From Labilithrix sp. (GTDB taxonomy: Bacteria > Myxococcota > Polyangia > Polyangiales > Polyangiaceae), in NCBI GenBank assembly GCA_028287035.1, contig JAQBQL010000046.1:1-16202 (forward strand): 16,202 nt of DNA, read 5' to 3'. Of the stretch, positions 1 through 7,830 are shown one piece after another. Both the position numbers and the translations under genes were made by a program. How positions within the stretch are numbered: the stretch's first letter is position 1; every line of letters starts with the position of its first letter. The notes under the pieces were generated by a model that was not told the DNA's origin, made no database searches, and was given only the letters and a program-made list of their open reading frames with translations.

Positions 1-1
1 C

Positions 2-316
2 GCGCAGTCGACGCTCGCGACGTTCAGTGGCATCGATCGCGCGACCCGCTTCACGACGACGCGCTTCGCGAAGCCCACCACGACCTCGGCGCCGCTTACC
101 TCGAGCGTGATGACGGACGCGCAGATGACCACGGTGGTCGATCTCGTGAAGGTGGTGGAGGTCGCCTACTGCAAGGCCAAGACCGGGTACTACGCGGGTG
201 ACTGCAAGTACGTCTGGCTCGACGAGACCAAGCCCCGGAGCCTCGACGTCGAGTTCAAGTACCTCCAGAACGGGCAGTTCGTCCTGAAGCAGATGCGCGA
301 GTTCCACGGAGAGTGA
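2..316 (+). CDS. 3' end of an unidentified protein (partial)
   Basis: The reading frame is open from base 2 to a TGA at 314-316 and gives about 104 residues with strongly G/C-biased third positions, so the real start lies outside the window. The visible part has a Thr/Ser-rich stretch (about residues 15-36). A more ordered C-terminal domain follows, with two cysteines in the pattern AYCKAKTGYYAGDCKYVW and then alternating hydrophobic and charged residues (LDVEFKYL, FVLKQM) that look like beta strands. The two Cys could form a disulfide if the protein is exported, but the N-terminus cannot be seen. I do not recognise the family. The next gene begins about 150 bases downstream behind its own promoter candidate, so this one probably belongs to a separate transcript. 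Confidence 0.6.
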   Translation, partial: AQSTLATFSGIDRATRFTTTRFAKPTTTSAPLTSSVMTDAQMTTVVDLVKVVEVAYCKAKTGYYAGDCKYVWLDETKPRSLDVEFKYLQNGQFVLKQMREFHGE

Positions 317-360
317 GCGCCACGGCGATGACGCCAGCGCCATGACGGTGACGAGCAAGG

Positions 361-418
361 GCTCGCATGACGCTCCCGGGCGCTGCGAGCCGAGCAAAGG
401 CCGCAAAAATCGGCCTTT
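361..418. promoter_or_regulatory. two tandem inverted repeats upstream of the sigma-factor promoter
   Basis: GCTCGCA (361-367) pairs with TGCGAGC (384-390). Immediately after, AAAGGCCG (396-403) pairs with CGGCCTTT (411-418) around the 7-nt loop CAAAAAT. They sit 17-74 bases upstream of the -24/-12 element at 435-450. They could be activator-binding sites for a sigma-54 enhancer-binding protein, or the second could be a weak terminator for the upstream gene, although only three T's follow. Their presence here argues against translation starting at the ATG at 367. Confidence 0.4.
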
Positions 419-434
419 CGAGGGCGCGGAGGGA

Positions 435-450
435 TGGCACGGCGAGTGCT
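435..450 (+). promoter_or_regulatory. candidate sigma-54 (-24/-12) promoter of the sigma-factor gene
   Basis: TGGCACG-GCGA-GTGCT matches the consensus TGGCACG-N4-TTGCW except for one base in the -12 box, with exact GG-N10-GC spacing (GG 436-437, GC 448-449). The predicted transcription start is near 461, only about 5 bases before the ATG at 466. The first gene would therefore be almost leaderless, which agrees with the absence of a Shine-Dalgarno before 466. The match is read directly from the sequence; activity is inferred. Confidence 0.6.
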
Positions 451-465
451 CAATGGTCCAACACG

Positions 466-1143
466 ATGACCACCGAACGCGCCCTGACGAACCCCACGAG
501 CCAAGACATCACCGAGCACCTCCCCCTCGTGCACCGGATCGATGCGCACTTCATGCGCCGTCTGCCCCGCAGCGTTCAGCGCGAGGACCTCATCGCCGCC
601 GGTACCCTCGGCCTGTTCCACGCGCTCCGCGCCAGCGAGCACACCTGCCCCGAGATGTTCGCCGCCTACGCGCGCATCCGCATCCGCGGCTCGATCGTCG
701 ACGAGCTTCGGCGTCACGACTGGTCGCCCCGCCGCCGCAAGGATCCGAACGCCAACGCGGCGCCCACCTCGACGTCCAACGTGACCTCGCTCCTTCCCTC
801 GGGCCTCACGTCCCTTCCGCCGGTGCGCCCGCGCGTGTCGGTGGTGGGCTTCGACGACCTGCCCGCCGGCTCCACCGCGGGCCTCGCCGAGGACACCGCC
901 TCGCCGCTCGACGACGTCCTCGCCCGGCGCGAGAACGAGGCTCTCCACCGCGCGGTCTCGGCCCTCCCCGAGCGGGAGCGTGAGATCATCCAGATGCGCT
1001 ACTTCCAGGGGATGGCGAGCAAGGCCATTGCGCAGGCCATGGGTTTGAGCGAAGCTCGAATCTCGCAGCTCCACGCGCGTGCGACCTCCCGGCTGCGCGA
1101 GCTTCTCGCGGATTCCGGGGAGCGCACCACCATCGCTGCGTAG
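466..1143 (+). CDS. FliA/WhiG-like alternative sigma factor with degenerate region 3
   Basis: A 225-residue sigma-70 family factor that would direct RNA polymerase to a dedicated promoter set. Region 2 is clear at residues 19-90 (LVHRI, REDLIAAGTLGLFHAL, YARIRIRGSIVDELRRHDW), with the FliA/WhiG signature around RIRGSIVDELRRHDW. Region 4 is at 155-215 (ALPEREREIIQMRYFQGMASKAIAQAMGLSEARISQLHARA). In place of the helical region 3 of FliA there is a Pro/Ser/Thr-rich stretch (about 92-125), followed by VSVVGFDDL where the region 3.2 finger is expected. ATG 466 is chosen because it leaves about 18 residues before LPLVHRI, as in FliA. ATG 367 has a fair AAGG but adds a poor N-terminus and crosses two inverted repeats. 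It is followed after 36 bases by the response regulator gene. Myxobacteria usually lack flagella, so a flagellar role should not be assumed. Confidence 0.88.
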   Translation: MTTERALTNPTSQDITEHLPLVHRIDAHFMRRLPRSVQREDLIAAGTLGLFHALRASEHTCPEMFAAYARIRIRGSIVDELRRHDWSPRRRKDPNANAAPTSTSNVTSLLPSGLTSLPPVRPRVSVVGFDDLPAGSTAGLAEDTASPLDDVLARRENEALHRAVSALPEREREIIQMRYFQGMASKAIAQAMGLSEARISQLHARATSRLRELLADSGERTTIAA

Positions 1144-1179
1144 ACCGCTTGCGCGCTGGACAACGTTCTCGGGGGTGAA

Positions 1180-2997
1180 GTGGGAGAGCTCGCGCCGGAA
1201 GGTTCGAAGACGGGCGATGGCACGGAGACGCCCAGCAGCGCCGTGCCTACCGTCCAGGCGCGCGCGGCGAGCGGCAGCCCCGCCTCCACCGCCACGCCGA
1301 TGAGCGCCGCTGGCAGCGCGAGCGGCAGCGCGAGCAGCAGTGCGAGCAGCACCGCGGGCGGCGGGACCTTGCGTCATGACGGCGAGCAGCCGGTCCGCGC
1401 GCTCATCGTCGACGACGAGGACGTGCTCCGCACGACGCTCGCCCGCGTCCTCAAGCAACGTGGCATCGTCGCCACCACCGCCGAGAGCGGCTTCGCGGCC
1501 CTCGACCTGCTCGAGAAGCAGCCGTTCGACGTCGTGCTCGTCGACGTGCGCATGCCCGGCATGACCGGCCCGCAGTTCCTGCAGCGCGTGAAGGCCGCGG
1601 GCTACCCGGTCGAGGTCCTCATGATGACGGCCTTTGCCGACATCGCGACCACCGTGAGCGCCGTCAAGGCGGGCGCGCACGGGTTCCTGACGAAGCCGTT
1701 CGTGTCGAACGAGAGCGTCGTCATCGAGGTCCTGAACGCGGCGCAGTTCCGGCGCCTGCGCGAACGCACCGAGCACCTCCAGCGCGAGCTCGACGCACGC
1801 CCCCGTGGCGGCGAGATGGTCGGCAGCAGCGCGCTGATGCGCGAGGTGTACCGGCGCATCGACGGCGTCGCGACCACCAACTCCACGATTCTCATCCTCG
1901 GCGAGAGCGGAACCGGCAAGGAGCTCGTCGCGCGCGCGGTCCACGACCGATCCCGCCGGGCCGGCAAGGCGATGGTGACGGTCAACTGCGCGGCCATTCC
2001 CAAGGAGCTCGTCGAGAGCGAGCTGTTCGGGCACACGCGCGGCGCCTTCACCACCGCCGAGCGGGCGCGGGCCGGCCTGTTCGAGGCGGCCAACGGCGGG
2101 ACGCTCTTCCTCGACGAGATCGGGGACCTGCCCATGAGCGCGCAGGTCAAGCTGCTGCGCGTCCTGCAGTCCGGCGAGGTGAAGCCCGTCGGCAGCGACA
2201 CCTCGAAGATCGTGGACGTGCGCGTCGTCGCCGCGACGAACGTCGACCTCAAGGCGGCGATCGCCAAGGGCACGTTCCGTCAGGACCTCTTCTACCGGCT
2301 CAACGTCATCGCGGTGCGCCTCCCCGCCCTCCGCGAGCGCGGCGACGACATCCTCCTGCTCGCGCATCACTTCGTCCAGAAGCACGCGCAGCTCGCCAAC
2401 CGCCCGGCGACGCGCCTCAGCCACGAGGCGGCGGTGCTCCTCTCCGCCTACGACTGGCCCGGCAACGTGCGCGAGCTGGAGCACGCGATCGAGCATGCCG
2501 TCGTGCTCACCCAGGGCGACGTCATCTACCCGGCGTCCCTCCCCGCCGAGCTCCTGAGCCGCCAGGACGGCGCCTCGCAGCAGCAGCACGGCGCGTCCTC
2601 GTCGTTCGGACCCGCCGGCTTCGGGCCCGCGCCGGTCTCGCACGGTCCGAGCAGCTTCGGCGGCGGGCCGGTGTCGGGGCCGGACTCGCGCGTGGCGAGC
2701 GGCACGGTCGCGGTCAGCGCGGTCAGCGCGGTCACCGAGGGCGCGGGCGCCGGTTCGATGAACGACCTCGTGGCGAGCCTCGGCCTGGCCGCCCTCGCCT
2801 ACCCCGAGGCGAAGAAGCGCATCCTCGCCGAGTTCAACGACGCCTACGTCGGCGCGCTCCTCAAGATGACGTCCGGCAACATGTCCGAGGCGGCGCGGCG
2901 CTCCGGCCTCGACCGCTCGAACTTCCGCCGCCTCGTGCGCACGACCGCCGGTGACGTGCCGCCGAGCCGCACGCCCGGCGACGACGACACCGGCTGA
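1180..2997 (+). CDS. NtrC-family sigma-54-dependent response regulator
   Basis: This 605-residue activator would use ATP hydrolysis to open sigma-54 promoters once phosphorylated. An unusual N-terminal tail (1-70), rich in Ser/Ala/Gly, precedes the receiver domain (about 72-190). The receiver has the acidic pair D78-D79, phospho-acceptor D122 (VDVRMPG), T150 and K172 (LTKPF). The AAA+ domain (about 212-455) has Walker A GESGTGKE (241-248), Walker B LFLDE (309-313), arginine-finger segment FRQDLFYRL (366-374) and sensor II WPGNVRELE (426-433). The sigma-54 contact loop reads GAFTTA (288-293) instead of GAFTGA. After a Gly/Ser/Pro linker comes a Fis-type helix-turn-helix (about 545-590, NMSEAARRSGLDRSNFRRLV). 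GTG 1180 has a G-rich stretch just upstream; a later start such as TTG 1369 is possible because the tail is low complexity. It lies 36 bases after the sigma-factor gene, so co-transcription is likely. Confidence 0.93.
   Translation: MGELAPEGSKTGDGTETPSSAVPTVQARAASGSPASTATPMSAAGSASGSASSSASSTAGGGTLRHDGEQPVRALIVDDEDVLRTTLARVLKQRGIVATTAESGFAALDLLEKQPFDVVLVDVRMPGMTGPQFLQRVKAAGYPVEVLMMTAFADIATTVSAVKAGAHGFLTKPFVSNESVVIEVLNAAQFRRLRERTEHLQRELDARPRGGEMVGSSALMREVYRRIDGVATTNSTILILGESGTGKELVARAVHDRSRRAGKAMVTVNCAAIPKELVESELFGHTRGAFTTAERARAGLFEAANGGTLFLDEIGDLPMSAQVKLLRVLQSGEVKPVGSDTSKIVDVRVVAATNVDLKAAIAKGTFRQDLFYRLNVIAVRLPALRERGDDILLLAHHFVQKHAQLANRPATRLSHEAAVLLSAYDWPGNVRELEHAIEHAVVLTQGDVIYPASLPAELLSRQDGASQQQHGASSSFGPAGFGPAPVSHGPSSFGGGPVSGPDSRVASGTVAVSAVSAVTEGAGAGSMNDLVASLGLAALAYPEAKKRILAEFNDAYVGALLKMTSGNMSEAARRSGLDRSNFRRLVRTTAGDVPPSRTPGDDDTG
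1312..1347 (+). repeat. three 12-bp tandem repeats in the response-regulator N-terminal tail
   Basis: GGCAGCGCGAGC occurs twice in a row (1312-1335), followed by a third copy with two changes (1336-1347). It encodes GSAS-GSAS-SSAS, a flexible low-complexity segment before the receiver domain. A second short tandem repeat, a 9-mer GCGGTCAGC in three units (2710-2736, last unit imperfect), encodes AVSAVSAVT in the linker before the helix-turn-helix. Both look like slippage-prone linkers. Confidence 0.7.
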
Positions 2998-3663
2998 TCA
3001 CACCGGGATGCTGAGGACGATGCGCGGGAGCAGCGTCGTCGCGACGACGACCAGGCTGCCCCGGTGCGCGCGCGCGATCCGCTGCGCCGCGTAGACGCCG
3101 AGCCCCGACGCATCGAGCGGATCGAGCGTCACCGGGGGACCGGGCCGTTCGGCGGATCCGCGGAGCGCGACGCTCATCTCGACGAAGGGACCCGAGGCGC
3201 GTACCACGCGGCTCACCGTGAGCTCGATGCATGCGCCGCCGGGAGCGCCGCGCGCCGTCGCGTCGACGAGCGCGGAGAGAGAGCGCTCGATGAGCCGCGG
3301 GTCGCCCGTCAGCTCGACGTCGCCGGCGCTGACCACCTGGACCGTGACCCGAGAGCGCGACAGACGCACCGACGCGCGCTCGGCGACGCGGTGAGCAATC
3401 GCGGTGACCGCCACGTGCGAGGCGAGCGGCAGATCGGCGTCCCCGAGCCGCGCGAGGGAGTCGAGGTCGTCGACGATCGTGAGCAGTCGATCCGACGCCA
3501 TCGATGCATCTTGCACCGCATCGAGCACGTCCTCCCGCCCGGCGAGCTCCACCTCGAGCCACTCGAGGCTCGCGCGGACCACGGCGAGAGGATTCTTCAA
3601 GTCGTGAACCGCACGTTCGAATACCGCGCGCTCGGCCCGCTTGTCTTCCGTGTTGGTGCTCAC
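2998..3663 (-). CDS. histidine-kinase-like protein with degenerate ATP-binding domain
   Basis: A 221-residue soluble protein with no sensor or membrane segment. The dimerisation/phospho-acceptor region is intact: VHDLKNPLAVV with H20 and a second helix at about 45-72. The C-terminal half has the layout of a HATPase_c domain, but key motifs are missing. The N-box reads ALVDATARG, where the Mg-binding Asn of NLLDNA is Ala (A135). No DxGxG (G1) is seen near residues 165-176 (ALRGSAERPGPP). Only the G2-like GLGVYAAQRIARAHRG (187-202) remains. It may be a phosphotransfer protein or pseudokinase of the ChpT/Spo0B style, or a strongly diverged kinase. GTG at 3663 overlaps the TGA of the protease gene in a GTGA tetranucleotide, implying translational coupling. 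Its stop codon abuts the stop of the convergent response-regulator gene. Confidence 0.8.
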   Translation of the reverse strand: MSTNTEDKRAERAVFERAVHDLKNPLAVVRASLEWLEVELAGREDVLDAVQDASMASDRLLTIVDDLDSLARLGDADLPLASHVAVTAIAHRVAERASVRLSRSRVTVQVVSAGDVELTGDPRLIERSLSALVDATARGAPGGACIELTVSRVVRASGPFVEMSVALRGSAERPGPPVTLDPLDASGLGVYAAQRIARAHRGSLVVVATTLLPRIVLSIPV

Positions 3664-4760
3664 GGAAGAACCATCCTGGTCCGCGCGGCCAGCCTGATTC
3701 GCTCGCCGATCCTCGGCACTCGCGTACCACCGATCATCTGTGTCACTCCCCCCAGGCTACCGCCCCGTACCAGCACCCGCGAGCAGGCGCCCGCGTCGCA
3801 GATCTCTACCACGGACCGGAAGAGCCCCCGGTCGCTCGTGGTGCTCACGTCGGTGACGGTCCCGGCGAGCGGGAGAGCGCCCGGCGTGAGATCGGCCTCG
3901 ACGTCGACCGGCACGTCGCCGCCGACCGCGAATGGCGCAACGATCAGCGCAACCGTCGCCAGCCCCTCGCGAACGGCCCGCTTGGCGCGGCGCCGCGAGG
4001 CAAGCACGAAGAGCGCCGCGGCGCTGGCCGCGATCACGGCGACGCCGCTGCGGTCCGGGCCGCTCCCTACCTGGCATCCGGCGCTGGCCTGCGCCTGCGC
4101 GGCGGGCGCGGCGTCGAGCGCGGGCGCCTCGGCGTAGAGGGCCTCCAGGCCGGCGACGTCGTCGCTGGCGGGCGTGACCGCGAGCACCTTGTCGCGAGGA
4201 ACGTAGGGATACATGAGCGCGGATTCCGCATCGAGCGTCAGCTCGTCACTCAGGCCGAGCGCGTGACCCATCTCGTGCGCGATGACGCGTCTGACGTCGT
4301 ACGTCTGCGCGTCGCTCCCGTGGTCACCGACCACGCCGAGCTTGTACTTGCCATTGAGGACGATGTCCGCGTCGAGCACGGAGCCGGTCGCGGAATCGAA
4401 GGAAAGGACGGTCACGGCGAGCGCCTCCCCACTGCTGGTCACGAATCCGTCGGCGTCGTAGAAGACGGCATTGGTGCCGTCGTATCCCGGTGACCGGGTC
4501 ACGCGCCGCTCGTCGATGGTCACTCGCGGAGCGCCGCCGACGTGGCTCCAGGCCTCGGCAGCGTCGGTCAGCGCGTCGCCTGCGCCGCGCACGTGGTCCA
4601 CCGATCGATCGACGACCATGGATACCGACGCGGCGTGCCAGCGCACGAGCTCACCCGACTCGGCGTGCTTGACCTCGAAGGCCGATGCATTGGCGGACGT
4701 GGCGACCGCGGCCACCATGATTCCTGCTCTGATCCAGCGACTTCCGTGGCCCCCCGGCAT
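3660..4760 (-). CDS. matrixin-type zinc metalloprotease with internal MYXO-CTERM-like anchor
   Basis: A 366-residue exported protein. Residues 1-27 form a signal peptide (cleavage after ANASA-like ASA). The metzincin zinc site HEMGHALGLSD is at 162-172, with the Met-turn LMYPYV around M183, so the catalytic domain spans about 28-212. After an Ala/Gln/Pro linker comes a Cys (C229), a hydrophobic helix (about 239-255) and the Arg-rich ASRRRAKRA, which together look like a MYXO-CTERM sorting/anchor tag. Unusually the chain continues with a second hydrophobic segment (about 266-282) and a roughly 80-residue beta-rich domain containing LVRGGSLGGVTQMIGG (330-345). That domain type is often seen with secreted myxobacterial metalloproteases. 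The ATG has GGAG 5 bases upstream. The gene starts 12 bases after the activator gene and overlaps the kinase-like gene by 4 bases, so all three are probably one operon. The substrate is unknown. Confidence 0.85.
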   Translation of the reverse strand: MPGGHGSRWIRAGIMVAAVATSANASAFEVKHAESGELVRWHAASVSMVVDRSVDHVRGAGDALTDAAEAWSHVGGAPRVTIDERRVTRSPGYDGTNAVFYDADGFVTSSGEALAVTVLSFDSATGSVLDADIVLNGKYKLGVVGDHGSDAQTYDVRRVIAHEMGHALGLSDELTLDAESALMYPYVPRDKVLAVTPASDDVAGLEALYAEAPALDAAPAAQAQASAGCQVGSGPDRSGVAVIAASAAALFVLASRRRAKRAVREGLATVALIVAPFAVGGDVPVDVEADLTPGALPLAGTVTDVSTTSDRGLFRSVVEICDAGACSRVLVRGGSLGGVTQMIGGTRVPRIGERIRLAARTRMVLP

Positions 4761-4772
4761 CCATCTCCGTTC

Positions 4773-6323
<1,551 letters not shown>

Positions 6324-6340
6324 GGTGATGTCCTCCGCTT

Positions 6341-6357
6341 CGCGCTGAGTCAGCGCG
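6341..6357. promoter_or_regulatory. 17-bp perfect palindrome in the leader of the activator operon
   Basis: CGCGCTGA-G-TCAGCGCG is a perfect inverted repeat with 8-bp arms. It sits between the predicted transcription start (about 6366) and the ribosome-binding site (GGAGGA, 6331-6336). It overlaps a longer imperfect pair, CTGAGT (6345-6350) with ACTCAG (6371-6376). It could be a repressor operator or a leader hairpin next to the ribosome-binding site. Confidence 0.5.
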
Positions 6358-6376
6358 GGTTCGTGCGGAGACTCAG

Positions 6377-6392
6377 TGCAACCGTCGGTCCA
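6377..6392 (-). promoter_or_regulatory. candidate sigma-54 promoter of the activator/protease/kinase-like operon
   Basis: On the minus strand the sequence reads TGGACCG-ACGG-TTGCA. The -12 box is a perfect TTGCA, the -24 box differs from TGGCACG at two positions, and the GG-N10-GC spacing is exact. The predicted start near 6366 leaves a leader of about 42 bases containing a good Shine-Dalgarno for the ATG at 6323. Confidence 0.6.
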
Positions 6393-6421
6393 TGCCGCGA
6401 GAGCGTCACGGAGCCAACGGA

Positions 6422-6525
6422 GTCACCACTTTGACGGTGTTTTGCGGTGTCGGAGGTCACCCCGCCGGGGTCGCCGACGACCCCCCAGGGTCATCGGTGA
6501 CATGTCCCGGGGACCCGGCGACATG
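6422..6525. promoter_or_regulatory. repeat-rich non-coding region, possible upstream activator sites
   Basis: No gene is seen between 6393 and 6588. The stretch contains GTCACC at 6422-6427 and 6456-6461 with its inverse GGTGAC at 6496-6501. CGGTGT occurs twice, exactly 10 bp apart (6435 and 6445). A GACATGTC palindrome (6499-6506) is followed 21 bp later by GACATG (6520-6525), flanking GTCCC-G-GGGAC (6504-6514). The region lies about 30-150 bp upstream of the -24/-12 element at 6377-6392, the usual place for enhancer-binding-protein sites. Which protein binds is unknown. Confidence 0.4.
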
Positions 6526-6588
6526 AAGGAAGAGGAAGGCCGGTAAGGAAGACGAGGACAAGCAAGGATGCGCGAGCGACAAGGAAAG

Positions 6589-6993
6589 TCAGCGACGTGG
6601 CAGGATCGACCCGGAGAGCGCGAAGCGGCGTTCGAGGCGGTCGATGCCGCGCTGGAGATCGCCGAGCGCCTCGCGCGCGACCATGGAGTCGCTTCCACCG
6701 ATGAGCGTGCCGAGGAAGTCGGCGTTCATGCGCATCACGGCGAGGAGGCTGTAGGCCTCGGCCCGCGCCGCCGCCTCGACGCGTGGGTCGAGGTGCGCGC
6801 TGCGCTGGGTCGGCGGCGCCGCGTCGGCTCGTTTGAGATGCGTGTCGGAGGTGGGCTCCCAGCTCGCACCCGAGGTGGGCACGAGGGTCGGCCGGAGCGA
6901 GGGGCGGTACTCCTGGCGTACCGGGTAGAGGGTGCGCGCCGCCGGGATCATCGTGTCGAGCTCGGCGAGGACGTTGAGGCGGAGGGCGGTCAC
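6589..6993 (-). CDS. small protein with a DHp-like helical hairpin, function unknown
   Basis: A 134-residue soluble protein that I do not recognise. The first 70 residues are irregular and Pro/Thr-rich. The C-terminal half (about 70-128) is two predicted amphipathic helices joined by a short loop: AEAYSLLAVMRMNADFL, loop LIGGSDS, and VAREALGDLQRGIDRLERRF. By eye the pattern resembles the dimerisation helices of histidine kinases, including the kinase-like protein at 2998-3663 (PLAVVRASLEWL...), but without a phospho-acceptor His. GTG at 6993 is preferred: it overlaps the upstream TGA as GTGA and has GGAG 5 bases before it. GTG at 7011 would add six residues. It is co-directional and translationally coupled with the Cys/His protein. 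Confidence 0.65.
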   Translation of the reverse strand: MTALRLNVLAELDTMIPAARTLYPVRQEYRPSLRPTLVPTSGASWEPTSDTHLKRADAAPPTQRSAHLDPRVEAAARAEAYSLLAVMRMNADFLGTLIGGSDSMVAREALGDLQRGIDRLERRFALSGSILPRR

Positions 6994-7658
6994 GCGCGCT
7001 CCGGCATCCACGGGATCGTGGAGTTATGGGTGCGCGGAACGAACATGCTGTTGCCGTGCCGCGAGCAGAGCCCGCGCATCCGGGAGAACCCGTCGAACTC
7101 CACGTTCGTGCAATGGCTGCAGACGGAGAGCTCGGTGTCGTAGTCGGCGGGGCGCGTCAGGTAGTCGACCGCGAGGAGCGAGAGGACCCGGTCGGCGAGG
7201 CGGCGCGCGTCGGACGTCGGGACCCAGCCGGAGACGTGCTGCTTGTCCTCGCAGCGAGCGACGAAGCCTGCCGAGATCATCGAGAACGCGAAGCTCGCCG
7301 CCGCCTCGGCATCGGGAACCTTCATGAGCGTGGCGACCACCTCGGTGTGCGCGCTGCGGATGACGCGCTCGACCATGCGCACGTCGATCTCGCGAAGGAG
7401 CGGGACCGGGCGCTGCACGAACTCGCCGCTGCGTCGCTGCGCGATCGGCGCGACGTACTGCGTGAGCTGCGCGTACGGACCCATGAGCCACATCGCGAGC
7501 TCCGCCTTGCCCCAGTGCTGGCTCTCGTTGAGGAACGCGAGCGCCGTCGTGCGGCAGGACTCGGCGATCGCGATCGTCCCGGTCTGCTCGGGGAGCGTGA
7601 GGATCGTGTCGACGCTCGAGTCACACGCAGCAAGTGCACTCGGTCTCATGCTCATCAT
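6990..7658 (-). CDS. uncharacterised protein with C-terminal CxxC...CxxH motif
   Basis: A 222-residue protein without signal peptide or membrane helix. The N-terminal two thirds are mainly helical and alanine-rich. Near the C-terminus there are two Cys/His pairs: C180-S-H-C183 and, 14 residues later, C198-S-R-H201, which could bind zinc and act as a nucleic-acid or protein-binding ribbon. I recognise no named family. Three ATGs lie close together (7658, 7655, 7649) with no clear Shine-Dalgarno. A -24/-12 promoter candidate ends only 14 bases before the first, so the message would have a very short leader. The gene heads a two-gene unit and is divergent from the glycosyltransferase gene at 7866. 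Confidence 0.75.
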   Translation of the reverse strand: MMSMRPSALAACDSSVDTILTLPEQTGTIAIAESCRTTALAFLNESQHWGKAELAMWLMGPYAQLTQYVAPIAQRRSGEFVQRPVPLLREIDVRMVERVIRSAHTEVVATLMKVPDAEAAASFAFSMISAGFVARCEDKQHVSGWVPTSDARRLADRVLSLLAVDYLTRPADYDTELSVCSHCTNVEFDGFSRMRGLCSRHGNSMFVPRTHNSTIPWMPERA

Positions 7659-7671
7659 GGGAGTGACCCAT

Positions 7672-7687
7672 TGCAGCTGGCGTACCA
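7672..7687 (-). promoter_or_regulatory. candidate sigma-54 promoter of the Cys/His-protein unit
   Basis: On the minus strand the sequence reads TGGTACG-CCAG-CTGCA: one change from TGGCACG in the -24 box, one from TTGCA in the -12 box, and exact GG-N10-GC spacing. The predicted transcription start is near 7661, 3-12 bases before the three possible ATGs. This is the same close promoter-to-start layout as at 435-466. Confidence 0.6.
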
Positions 7688-7830
7688 CGCCGAGATCGGC
7701 ACTTTTCCGGCGGCAAATGCGCGTTTCATGACGGGATCGACGACGCGCTGACATCGTCCGGAGGGGCGAGCCCCCGATCGTCACGAGGCTGGCGTCAGGC
7801 GCGCGGCAGAGCGCCATATCTCTGTTCCTT

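Noticed and set aside
1219..1234. TGGCACG sequence inside the response-regulator gene
   Set aside because: No GC at the right distance (CC instead), and it is within coding sequence.
190..2643. Minus-strand open frame of 817 codons opposite the sigma-factor and response-regulator genes
   Set aside because: The translation is Arg/Gly/Glu/Ala-rich with no domain, while the plus strand carries intact sigma-factor and NtrC-type motifs. It is a product of high GC content.
7762..7775. GGGGC-GA-GCCCC inverted repeat
   Set aside because: The loop of two bases is too small for a stable hairpin and GC-only repeats are common by chance here.
7790..7806. Possible plus-strand sigma-54 promoter before the glycosyltransferase gene (TGGCGTC...GCGCG)
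   Set aside because: Only the GG-N10-GC spacing fits; both boxes match poorly, as expected by chance in GC-rich DNA.
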